NCBI GenBank assembly: GCA_036825615.1
Contig: DAISXY010000006.1
Span: 1 to 64,000 of the forward strand
DNA length: 64,000 nt
DNA from: JAICXG01 sp036825615
GTDB lineage: Bacteria; Verrucomicrobiota; Verrucomicrobiia; Chthoniobacterales; UBA10450
Direction of reading: 5' to 3'
Part shown: positions 26,997 through 34,810 of the stretch, one piece after another
How the letters are laid out: every line of letters begins with the position of its first letter
Position numbering within the stretch: the stretch's first letter is position 1
The notes under the pieces: generated by a model
Seen by the model: only the letters and a program-made list of their open reading frames with translations
Told to the model about the DNA's origin: nothing
Database searches by the model: none
Position numbers and translations under genes: made by a program

Positions 26997-27758
26997 ATGA
27001 ATCCGGAGGACATTCTCGACTGCGATTCTGTGTCACAAGAGTTCGTTTTATCTCCTGAATGCCTTGGGTGCCCTAAGTCTCCTGCGCCTCCTGAATCACT
27101 TATGTCTCGTGTATCTCCTGTGTCCGAAGGACAACCGAAAGCGCCCGAAAATCAGGCACAGCGTGCGTTAGCGGCGGGGAATGCCTGCCGAAAGCGGCAC
27201 ACTGCGAGGGAAAATCGGTTGAATCTGCTGCGCGACATTTTAGCCCATGAAAACGGTATTGGAAGGAAACTGACTATAGCAGAGCGAATGGTCGTGTTTG
27301 ATGAGTGGTACCGGCTTTCCCTGCCATATCTCGATCCCGCGAAAAGCTACGACACCTACTTGGCTGCCTTCATCACGGAGTCAAAGAGCGTACGAGTGCC
27401 GAGTGGCGCAGGCGCGCTTGCCAAGGCAATGGCGGCGGTTTGCAACCTCGGGGTTCATTCCTTGCCGGTGATACCACAGAAGCCGGATGCCTGCGAAACC
27501 TGGCGAAGGCTTGCCGCATTACATCGGGAGTTATCTTATCTTTGCGGAGGCAATGTGTATTTTCTGTCTTATCGAAGCGCTGCCAAAGTAATTCCGCGCA
27601 TGAGTCCCGGAGAGGCTTACAATATCACGATTGCGCTCGACACGTTCGGTGTTATCCGGATTGTGAGCAAGGGAGAATCAGGCGTTAGAGGGAAAAAGAA
27701 GGGGAAAGCCGCCGAGTTTCTCTACCTGCTTGGTGATGACGACGGAATGGATTTATGA
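26997..27758 (+). CDS. Element protein with C-terminal winged-helix-like region, possible replication protein
   Basis: 253 residues. The N-terminus has an odd Ser/Pro/Cys-rich stretch (about residues 15-45). The middle is helical (RENRLNLLRDILAHENGIGR). The C-terminal 90 residues (FLSYRSAAKVIPRMSPGEAY then ITIALDTFGVIRIVSKGESG) look like a winged helix of the type that ends primase or replication-initiator proteins in small elements. No polymerase or helicase motif is present, so any replication role is inference. Confidence 0.55.
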   Translation: MNPEDILDCDSVSQEFVLSPECLGCPKSPAPPESLMSRVSPVSEGQPKAPENQAQRALAAGNACRKRHTARENRLNLLRDILAHENGIGRKLTIAERMVVFDEWYRLSLPYLDPAKSYDTYLAAFITESKSVRVPSGAGALAKAMAAVCNLGVHSLPVIPQKPDACETWRRLAALHRELSYLCGGNVYFLSYRSAAKVIPRMSPGEAYNITIALDTFGVIRIVSKGESGVRGKKKGKAAEFLYLLGDDDGMDL

Positions 27759-27871
27759 CCGGTGTGCGCGCGAGGCGCGCCCCCGCGGGCGCAGGCGTGA
27801 GGAGTGAGCTTAAAGCTCATAAAACCATCGCCGTTGGTAGCCCAAGCGGAGTGAAGAACGGACCTACAGGC

Positions 27872-30800
27872 TCAGGGAACATTATACGCTTCGACCAAGC
27901 CGACACCCGTGGAATTGTTAGCCCCTCGCAGGATTACCGTATAAGCTCCACTAGGAAGGACCATCAATATCGCAGATTCCCGAGGGTCAGTAGGTGCAAG
28001 GCCTTCGGCTGCAATTTGGCTGGATTGGGAGTCTTGCCAATTATCATTGGTCCCGATCGTCGCGCCGTTGGCATCGTGGACCTCAAGTGTTGGGTCTTGC
28101 AAAGCACCGCTGATGCCAAAAGCAGACAGCGAAGGACCGATGCCTCTCAAGATGAGTCTCCCTGGCCCATTGGCTGAGCCTCCAATGATGAATCCGCCGA
28201 TCATCACGTTGTCGCCAGTGCTCACGAAGCCTCGAGTACTGATGTTGCCTAGTTGGGATTCTCCTTCCGGGTCCAGATCATAAACTTCAACGAGGCCCAC
28301 GCCCACGCCACCACTTTTTCCCGCTAGAATCGCAGTGTATGCTCCGGGATTCAGAGTTATCAGTATCGCTGATTCAGCATCATTTGAAGGTTGGAGCGTT
28401 GTTGCTTCAATGTCATTTTGCTGCGTGTCCTTCCAGTTGTCATTAGATGCAATGATTGAATTACCCGAATGCAGCTCCAACGTGGGGTCGTTCAGAGGGT
28501 TTGCGATGCCATAAGCCGAAAGGGATGGGCCAACGCCCAGAATGAGTAATTTTTTCGGGCCAGAACCTGTGATAACAAATCCACCGATAAGAACATTATC
28601 GGCTGTGAGTACATTAAGGCGGGTGGAAATATTTAACGGCTCCCCGGTTATCGGGCCAACAGGCACGTCCGACAGGTCGGGTATTCCATCGCCATCTGTG
28701 TCATTTGCGTCTGTTACTTCAACTACCCAGGACAGATAATCCCCCCAACTCGTCAGCGGGTCGCCGTCGGTCAGCATCATGCTGCCCATGTATTTGCTGC
28801 CTTGTCGTGTCAGCGTGAAAGGCTGAACAGTATACGTGAAGCCGTCGTTGCTCGTAACCTGAGACGCTGCAAAGGTGATTTGAGTAGCGGAAACAACGGT
28901 GAAGGTTGTGCTTCCGGTGAGAGTACGGGACCCGCCGGTTTGGAATGCCTCCACCAAATTGAATGTCGCAGTATTCACCGTGCCTCGCGAATAGTTGATA
29001 GTACCGCTGGCGTTTAGCAGGTAGTAAGCGCCCGAGTAATACGTTGAGGGATTCCCCGGATTGCTGACAGTTACCGTGTAAGAGCCGCCGGTCGAGTTGG
29101 CGCTTCTCTGTCCGCTGCCAGCAAGCGTTGCAACAGTCCCGTATACGTCAGACACAGAGCTACCGGAGAAGCTAAAGTTTCCCGCAAAGCCCTTCTGCTC
29201 AAAATCAGGGAGGCCGTTGGAGTCCGAATCAGCGGTTGGAAGATTTATCGTAAAAGTGCCGTAGTCGATAATACCGAAATCATCAAACGTAACGTAATCG
29301 GCCTGGTAGGCTCCGACCGGGAATTGTAGCGGTCGCACCTCTTCATTGGCGTAAGGATTGCCATATATGTCAGAGAAAAGGGAAACGCCAGGAACTCCGT
29401 CCGAAGTCGTTACATAGTTTGTTACGTGTGTTCCGTTGGGCAGGGTGCCTGAAAATGCGTCCATCGCAATCGATCGCGAGCTTACGACGGCAGTGGCGGT
29501 CTCGGGGGTCGCTGTTGGTATTGGAGTGGCCGTCGGACTCGGAGTCGGAGACGGCGTCGCGTCAGGCACAAGCACAGGATTCATTGCATTGCCGGAAAAA
29601 GGTATCGCGTAGCCTTCGACGAACACGATTCCTGTGCTACCGTGGCCGCTTGCAATCGCCGTGTAGCTGCCTGGGGAAAGCGTGACCAGAATCGCTGATT
29701 CCGCGTCGTTCTTAGGTGCCAGGCCAGTCGCTTCAATCTCCGACTGTTGGACGTCTTTCCAGTTGTCATCTGAGACAAGGAGGTTCCCGTCGGGGTCGTG
29801 CAGTTCTAGCACTGGGTCGGCCAACACACCCGCTAGCCCAAAGCTCGTAAGGCTAGGCCCAAGGGCACGGAACAGTAAAGACTGCGATTGAGTTCCAGAA
29901 AGTGTGAATCCAGAAATGACCACATTCTCCCCGGTTAGCGCATTGTCGCGCGTGCCAATCGCCGCCAGCTTAGAGGATTCAGAATCCACATCGTATATCT
30001 CGTTTAGGCCTACTCCGCTGGAATTGTTCTTACCACTTAATGCGACAGCGTACGTTGCGGGCGGTAGCGTGGCGACAATGGCCGACTCACTGTTATCAGT
30101 AGGCTCTAAGCCGGTGGCAAGAATCTCGGAAGCTTGAGTATCGCGCCAATTATCGTTGGCCGCGATTAGCGTGCCGCTACCATTGTATAGCGACAAAACT
30201 GGGTCCTGTAGCGCATTTGACACTCCAAAGTTGGTTAGAGAAGGGCCGATACCACGAACGATGATCTTTTTGGCAACGCTCCCCTGAATGACAAATTCTT
30301 CTACGCTGATTGAGTTTCCTGTTCCAACGAGGACGCGCGTTGAATTATTCGTAAGCTGAATGGTACTCGGCGGAGGCGTTGGCGTAGGGGTGGCCGTGGG
30401 AGTGGCTGTTGGCGTGGCAGTGGGGCTCGGCGTTGAGGTAGGCGTCGCTGTTGGAGTTGCGGTGGCCGTTGGCGTCGGACTGGGCGTAGGGGTGGGAGTA
30501 GAAACCGTAACCGACCCAATCATTCGGCAGCAGGACCCATGCACCTCGCAGAAGTAGGCGAAGGTTCCAGCATTCGAAAACGTATGCGAAAAGGTCGCTC
30601 CAATGTTCAAGATTCCGGAATCCCACTGCCCATCCGGTGCGCCTGGCGTGCCGGACGTACTACTGTGATCGCTTGAGCCCCACACCCACTCAACCGTATC
30701 CCCCACCTGAATCGTGACGGAAGACGGCGTAAAAGCCAACGGGTCGTCACTCGACCCGACGGTAACCGTCACCGTGCTTGCGTTGGCGTCGGATGATGCA

Positions 30801-30877
30801 AGTTCAAGGATGCTCGCGAAAATCGCACAGGCTGCAAGAGCGCAGCGAAGGAATCCGATGTGGGTGCTGGGAATCAC
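27872..30877 (-). CDS. Secreted 1001-residue protein: cupredoxin-like domain plus four IGGF repeats (element cargo)
   Basis: A signal peptide (about 1-33) is followed by a plastocyanin-like domain (about 34-130) with copper ligands His in SSDHSS and Cys-His-Met in YFCEVHGSCCRMIG. Next is a long Pro/Thr/Ser linker (PTPTPSPTPTATATP), two IGGF repeats, a second linker, a unique beta-rich domain of about 270 residues, and two more IGGF repeats. The repeats match those of the host proteins encoded at 2425, 4506 and 20164. It faces the other way from the element's mobility genes, so it is cargo. It is probably surface-exposed; the function of the copper site is unknown. Confidence 0.8.
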   Translation of the reverse strand: MIPSTHIGFLRCALAACAIFASILELASSDANASTVTVTVGSSDDPLAFTPSSVTIQVGDTVEWVWGSSDHSSTSGTPGAPDGQWDSGILNIGATFSHTFSNAGTFAYFCEVHGSCCRMIGSVTVSTPTPTPSPTPTATATPTATPTSTPSPTATPTATPTATPTPTPPPSTIQLTNNSTRVLVGTGNSISVEEFVIQGSVAKKIIVRGIGPSLTNFGVSNALQDPVLSLYNGSGTLIAANDNWRDTQASEILATGLEPTDNSESAIVATLPPATYAVALSGKNNSSGVGLNEIYDVDSESSKLAAIGTRDNALTGENVVISGFTLSGTQSQSLLFRALGPSLTSFGLAGVLADPVLELHDPDGNLLVSDDNWKDVQQSEIEATGLAPKNDAESAILVTLSPGSYTAIASGHGSTGIVFVEGYAIPFSGNAMNPVLVPDATPSPTPSPTATPIPTATPETATAVVSSRSIAMDAFSGTLPNGTHVTNYVTTSDGVPGVSLFSDIYGNPYANEEVRPLQFPVGAYQADYVTFDDFGIIDYGTFTINLPTADSDSNGLPDFEQKGFAGNFSFSGSSVSDVYGTVATLAGSGQRSANSTGGSYTVTVSNPGNPSTYYSGAYYLLNASGTINYSRGTVNTATFNLVEAFQTGGSRTLTGSTTFTVVSATQITFAASQVTSNDGFTYTVQPFTLTRQGSKYMGSMMLTDGDPLTSWGDYLSWVVEVTDANDTDGDGIPDLSDVPVGPITGEPLNISTRLNVLTADNVLIGGFVITGSGPKKLLILGVGPSLSAYGIANPLNDPTLELHSGNSIIASNDNWKDTQQNDIEATTLQPSNDAESAILITLNPGAYTAILAGKSGGVGVGLVEVYDLDPEGESQLGNISTRGFVSTGDNVMIGGFIIGGSANGPGRLILRGIGPSLSAFGISGALQDPTLEVHDANGATIGTNDNWQDSQSSQIAAEGLAPTDPRESAILMVLPSGAYTVILRGANNSTGVGLVEAYNVP

Positions 30878-31368
30878 GCTCGTCTTTGGAAGATCAATAC
30901 ATTCCGCCAGAACTAATTCGGTGTGTCCAGAAAATTATCGGGCAGAAGTCCCGGTGCACCTTTTGCGACCAATACGCGCGTGCGCGCGAGGCTGCCCGCG
31001 CAATTGGAGGCACAATCCTCCAACGGAAGGCTGGCAAGGACGGCACAACTACGCGCACGCGCGCGACAGACCGCCGTGCGCAAGAGCCTGGAGCGGGTGC
31101 GGGGGGCGGGGCACAACTACGCGCACGCGCGCGACAGACCGCCGGTGCAAAGGAAGTAGTGGCCGCATACCCGCGCGCGCCACAAAGTTGCTTTTCCGCG
31201 CACGCGCGCGCACGCGAGACGTTCACGGTGGTTTTCTACGGTCCGCGAATTTTTTGCTGCAAAACTGCGCAAACGAACGACGTGGCACGCCAATTCAGGA
31301 GCGCCGGGCCACCTATGAAAAGCAGGCTGCGCAAGTCTGCGAAAAACTGCGCAAAATTCGTTAGGGCA
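30878..31368. other. Gene-free, repeat-rich right end of the element
   Basis: No convincing gene is seen. The left part is alternating CG/CA-rich (ACGCGCACGCGCGCG) and includes a 35-bp perfect direct repeat at 31042-31076 and 31110-31144. The right part has a 13-bp direct repeat AAAACTGCGCAAA at 31261-31273 and 31343-31355 plus a partial CTGCGCAA at 31327. The short repeats next to attR could be recombinase arm sites or replication iterons. The CG-rich stretch could adopt Z-DNA. Confidence 0.6.
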
Positions 31369-31411
31369 ATTAGAAATCCGATGCTCTATCCGGCTGAGCT
31401 ACGGGCGCTTT
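31369..31411. repeat. attR: duplicated 5' half of tRNA-Arg
   Basis: Identical over 43 bases to 24685-24727 and in the same orientation. It contains the tRNA 5' acceptor strand, D arm and anticodon loop, but the 3' half is missing, so it cannot make a tRNA. It marks the right edge of the element. Confidence 0.93.
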
Positions 31412-31421
31412 GACAGCCCGC

Positions 31422-31449
31422 ATTATCCGCCTTGTGCACGACGGGGCAA
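31422..31449 (-). promoter_or_regulatory. Displaced tRNA-Arg promoter (predicted)
   Basis: On the minus strand, TTGCCC (31444-31449) is followed after 16 bases by GATAAT (31422-31427), which matches five of six bases of the -10 consensus. The 5' end of the tRNA fragment lies 13 bases further on. It is well placed to have driven the intact tRNA before integration; it now points into the truncated copy. No equally good promoter is visible in front of the intact tRNA. Confidence 0.55.
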
Positions 31450-31459
31450 GGGTGAGCGG

Positions 31460-31813
31460 CTACGGTTGCAAGCCCGCGCGCTCACGCAGTTCGGCCTCGG
31501 CCCGAAACCAATGGCGGTCTGCATAGCCTTCGGGTCGCCCTTCCTCTTCCCAATAGCGGCGCGCCAGCTGCGCGATCTCTTCGCGCGTGGGTGGGACGCG
31601 GTCCGGCGCAGTCGGCAGGACTCGATTGGTCTTGCTCCCGGGAACGCCCACGCCGGGAACGTTACCGTGACCGCGGGCATCCTGGCCAAAGGCATCATCG
31701 ATCGGCTCAGTCGCCGGCAGCGGCGCATCGCTGGGATGACCGCCGCCGCTGACCGCATCACCGCCATATTCCGGCGCGAAGCAAATCTGCGGGTGTTTGG
31801 AAAACCAGTGCAT
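31460..31813 (-). CDS. DUF2934-domain protein
   Basis: 117 residues. The C-terminal segment PTREEIAQLARRYWEEEGRP then ADRHWFRAEAELRERAG is the short DUF2934 helix pair (REEIAxLAxxxWEexGxP...HWxxAExEL), common in Alphaproteobacteria and Verrucomicrobiota. The N-terminal 75 residues are low-complexity and poorly conserved. Function unknown. It lies just outside the element's right end. Confidence 0.65.
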   Translation of the reverse strand: MHWFSKHPQICFAPEYGGDAVSGGGHPSDAPLPATEPIDDAFGQDARGHGNVPGVGVPGSKTNRVLPTAPDRVPPTREEIAQLARRYWEEEGRPEGYADRHWFRAEAELRERAGLQP

Positions 31814-31940
31814 CCTCCATCATTGATCGCCGCTGCGACGTGAATCGCGCGCAAGCTTTCGATCGAAGACGATCGGCGTCGTATAGCTTGCGCCGAATCT
31901 CGGCAATCTCGCGGTCAAAGGAGACGCCTGCGGCAGTCAT
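31758..31940 (-). CDS. Possible 60-residue protein overlapping the DUF2934 gene
   Basis: The frame encodes a charged helical start (FDREIAEIRRKLYDADRLRS) and overlaps the DUF2934 gene by 56 bases in another frame. It has the amphipathic look of a real short protein but no family match I recognise. It could also be the original N-terminus of the DUF2934 gene after a frameshift. Confidence 0.3.
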   Translation of the reverse strand: MTAAGVSFDREIAEIRRKLYDADRLRSKACARFTSQRRSMMEDALVFQTPADLLRAGIWR

Positions 31941-31991
31941 TGCTCGCGAGATTGACCTCTTTCTGAAATCCCGATAAACCCTGAAGCTGGA

Positions 31992-34739
31992 ATGGCTGAG
32001 AAAACTTCAGCTGCCAATCCAGCGTTGCCTCTGCACGAGGTGCTCGAGGCCGAGTTCGTTGCGCTCCATGGCGCATTGCCGGCGGATTATTCGGAATCAA
32101 CCAGGGAAACAGATCGGCTCAAGGCGATCTGGTCGCAGATCCATCACCTGGAGGAAAAGCGGGCCGCGCTGTGCATCTCCGGCGGCGGCATTCGCAGTGC
32201 GACGTTCGGGCTCGGCGTTCTCCAAGGCCTGGCTAATTGCGGGTTGCTCGAGAGATTTCATTTTCTTTCCACGGTCTCTGGCGGCGGTTACATCGGGGGC
32301 TGGCTGAGTGCCTGGATCCACCGCGCCGAGGGCGGCCTGGCGATGGTCATGAAACAACTGGGCGGTGAGTGTGATGAGACGCTACCAAATCCCGAACCGG
32401 TCGAGATTCAAAATCTGCGCAGTTACAGTAACTATCTCAGCCCGCGCCTCGGATTACTCTCGGCCGACAGCTGGACGCTGATCGCGACTTACATTCGTAA
32501 CTTGTTTCTCACTTCGCTTGTCCTGCTGCCGCTCCTCGCCGCGTTTCTAACCATCCCATGGTGTTATGCGACGGTGCTGATGACCAGCCCGCCGCCCTAT
32601 ACGTCGATTCCGTTCTGGGCCGGCGGCGCTTGTGTCGCTCTGGCCGTGATATTCATGGGGCGGAATCTCCCCGGCGGCGGAAACAAGGAGCGCAACCAAA
32701 ACCAATTTCTTGTCTTCTGTCTGCTCCCGCTCTTTCTTGCCGCGATTTTCATCACCAGCTACTGGGCCTGGTTTAATTATTACGGCAGGAAGCTGCCGGT
32801 CCTACCGCTCTTTGGAATTTTCCGCCCGCACGAATCAGCCGTTTTTATCTATTTCGGGATCGGCATTCATGTCGTCGCCTGGATCTTCTCCTTGTTGCGC
32901 GCTCACGGCTTCAAGCTTCAGGAGTTTCTTGTCGTCGTAATTTCAGGCGGCACTGGGGGGTGGTTACTCTGGTTAACCGCAGCGAAAATTTTCCCGCAAC
33001 CGCTCGCCCAGGCCGAGCTCTATTCCTGTTTCGGGCTCCCCGCTTTCCTCCTCCTGTTTTTTCTCGCGATGGTTGTCTTCGCCGGCATCTCCAGTCGCTG
33101 GACGAAAGATGAGGATCGCGAATGGTGGGGCCGGGCCTCCGGCTGGATTCTGGTCGTGATTGTCGTCTGGACACTTTTCAGTGTGCTCGCCGTTTTTGGC
33201 TCTTTGCTCCTGACATGGGCGGTCTCGTGGACGGTTTCGCTCATCACAACCGGGGTGCTCGCTGGCCTGGTTACTTTTTTCGTCGGTCGCAGTGGTCGCG
33301 TTCCGGCGACGGAAAACGATTCGAAGAGCGGGCCAGGAGCCTGGTTCCTCTCGCGCCTCGGCACGATCGCGGCGGTAGTTTTCGTCACCGTGCTCGCGAT
33401 TTTCCTGATCAAGGCCATGACCTGGGCGATGGCCCAGATCATCGTGGCGCTGCGGCCGGATTGGAAGTTTAACATCAAGTCACAGTTACTCGGAGAGACA
33501 GTCGAGTATCTGAATGTCATCCTGTTCACTCCTCCGCTTCTGGTTGGCTTGATCGGTGCGGCCCTGGCCCTTTTCGCGTGTGTCATGGCTTACATCATCA
33601 ACCCGAATAGATTCTCGCTGCACGCGGTTTATAGGGACCGATTGATTCGCGCCTATCTCGGAGCTTCGCATAAGGAGCGGCACGAAAATCCCTTCACTGG
33701 CTTTGATCCCAAAGATAACCTGCGGATGCCGCACCTCTGGATGACCGCGCAACATCAAGGCAAGCTCCTGCCGATTATCAATGTCACCTTAAACCTGGTG
33801 CGTGGAAGCAAACTCGCCTGGCAGGAGCGAAAGGCGGAGAGCTTCACAATTTCGCCGTTACACTGCGGTTCGCCCGCAGTCGGTTACCGCAAAACCGATG
33901 CACCTGCGGGCCAGTCCTATGGCGGCGAGGACGGAGTGTCGTTAGGCACGGCTGTTGCCATCTCGGGCGCGGCCGCCAGTCCGAACATGGGCTATCATTC
34001 TTCACCTCTCGTCACTTTTGTTCTCACCCTGCTGAATGTGCGCCTCGGGAGCTGGCTGGGAAATCCAGGCCCGGCCGGTGACAAGACCTTCAACCTTGGT
34101 TATCCCAAGTTCAGCGTCGCGCCGATTCTGGCGGAAGCTTTTGGCCTGACGAACGATGATAATCCCTATGTCTATCTCTCCGACGGCGGGCACTTCGAAA
34201 ACCTTGGCCTGTATGAAATGGTTCTGCGCCGCTGCCATTATGTCGTGATCAGCGACGCCGGCGAAGACCCGAAGTGTTCCTTCGCCGACCTCGGCGACGC
34301 GCTGCGCAAAATCCGGATCGATCTTGGAATCTCGATTGAGTTCGAACCTATGACGATTTATCCGCGCACCTATCAACGACGGGCGAACGAGCCGGGCCAT
34401 AACTGTGCCCTTGGCCGGATTTGCTATTCCGATGTCGACGGCGCCGCTGCTCCCGATGGTGTGATCGTCTACATCAAACCGGCCTGTTATGGTGATGAAC
34501 CGCGTGATATCTACGAATACTTCATGCGCTGCCCGAGCTTCCCGCACGAAAGCACGGCGGATCAGTTCTTCTCCGAATCTCAATTTGAGAGTTACCGCAT
34601 GCTCGGGCGCTACACCATGAACAAGCTTTGCCCGGGGCGAATCGCCGGTTTCCACGAATTTGTCAGCGCGATCTTTCAGGATCATCTCGGAGCGCCCATG
34701 CCCACCTGGATCGATCGCCTGGGGCCGGCGCAAACGTGA
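31992..34739 (+). CDS. Large membrane patatin-like phospholipase
   Basis: 915 residues. The N-terminal catalytic part has the oxyanion loop CISGGGIRSATFGLGVLQGL (about 57-76) and the nucleophile serine in STVSGGGYIGGW, a variant of GxSxG that resembles cytosolic phospholipase A2 and large membrane patatins. About ten hydrophobic segments follow (about 160-560). The catalytic Asp is in LSDGGHFENLGLYE near residue 735. The split catalytic domain around a membrane core suggests it cleaves membrane or membrane-delivered lipids. It opens the co-directional run with the cytochrome, GMC, catalase-like and peroxidase genes. Contains one octamer copy. Confidence 0.85.
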   Translation: MAEKTSAANPALPLHEVLEAEFVALHGALPADYSESTRETDRLKAIWSQIHHLEEKRAALCISGGGIRSATFGLGVLQGLANCGLLERFHFLSTVSGGGYIGGWLSAWIHRAEGGLAMVMKQLGGECDETLPNPEPVEIQNLRSYSNYLSPRLGLLSADSWTLIATYIRNLFLTSLVLLPLLAAFLTIPWCYATVLMTSPPPYTSIPFWAGGACVALAVIFMGRNLPGGGNKERNQNQFLVFCLLPLFLAAIFITSYWAWFNYYGRKLPVLPLFGIFRPHESAVFIYFGIGIHVVAWIFSLLRAHGFKLQEFLVVVISGGTGGWLLWLTAAKIFPQPLAQAELYSCFGLPAFLLLFFLAMVVFAGISSRWTKDEDREWWGRASGWILVVIVVWTLFSVLAVFGSLLLTWAVSWTVSLITTGVLAGLVTFFVGRSGRVPATENDSKSGPGAWFLSRLGTIAAVVFVTVLAIFLIKAMTWAMAQIIVALRPDWKFNIKSQLLGETVEYLNVILFTPPLLVGLIGAALALFACVMAYIINPNRFSLHAVYRDRLIRAYLGASHKERHENPFTGFDPKDNLRMPHLWMTAQHQGKLLPIINVTLNLVRGSKLAWQERKAESFTISPLHCGSPAVGYRKTDAPAGQSYGGEDGVSLGTAVAISGAAASPNMGYHSSPLVTFVLTLLNVRLGSWLGNPGPAGDKTFNLGYPKFSVAPILAEAFGLTNDDNPYVYLSDGGHFENLGLYEMVLRRCHYVVISDAGEDPKCSFADLGDALRKIRIDLGISIEFEPMTIYPRTYQRRANEPGHNCALGRICYSDVDGAAAPDGVIVYIKPACYGDEPRDIYEYFMRCPSFPHESTADQFFSESQFESYRMLGRYTMNKLCPGRIAGFHEFVSAIFQDHLGAPMPTWIDRLGPAQT

Positions 34740-34810
34740 ATGAAAAGAAGCAGGCAATCGAAAATCCGTGACTCGCTTTTTGCATGTTGCTTAAAAAGAA
34801 AGGTAGGCCG

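Larger units (their letters stand above)
24685..31411. mobile_element. 6.7-kb integrative element in tRNA-Arg(TCT)
   Basis: A perfect 43-bp direct repeat bounds the segment. The integrase gene lies directly inside the tRNA end and is followed by an AlpA-like small DNA-binding protein, a zinc-ribbon protein and a winged-helix-like protein, all on the plus strand. A large secreted protein gene follows on the minus strand. The order int-regulator-replication-like matches small integrative or phage-satellite elements. There are no capsid, conjugation or transposase genes, so it would need a helper to move between cells. The genome-wide octamer is almost absent, which supports a foreign origin. 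Confidence 0.88.

Noticed and set aside
30345..30560. Tandem short repeats that look like a CRISPR or satellite array
   Set aside because: The period is a few codons and encodes the Pro/Thr/Ser linker of the cupredoxin protein; there are no spacers of constant length.
31358..31365. Treating the octamer next to attR as the integrase recognition site
   Set aside because: No copy lies at the same place beside attL and the ninth base differs from the consensus, so one coincidence does not support it.
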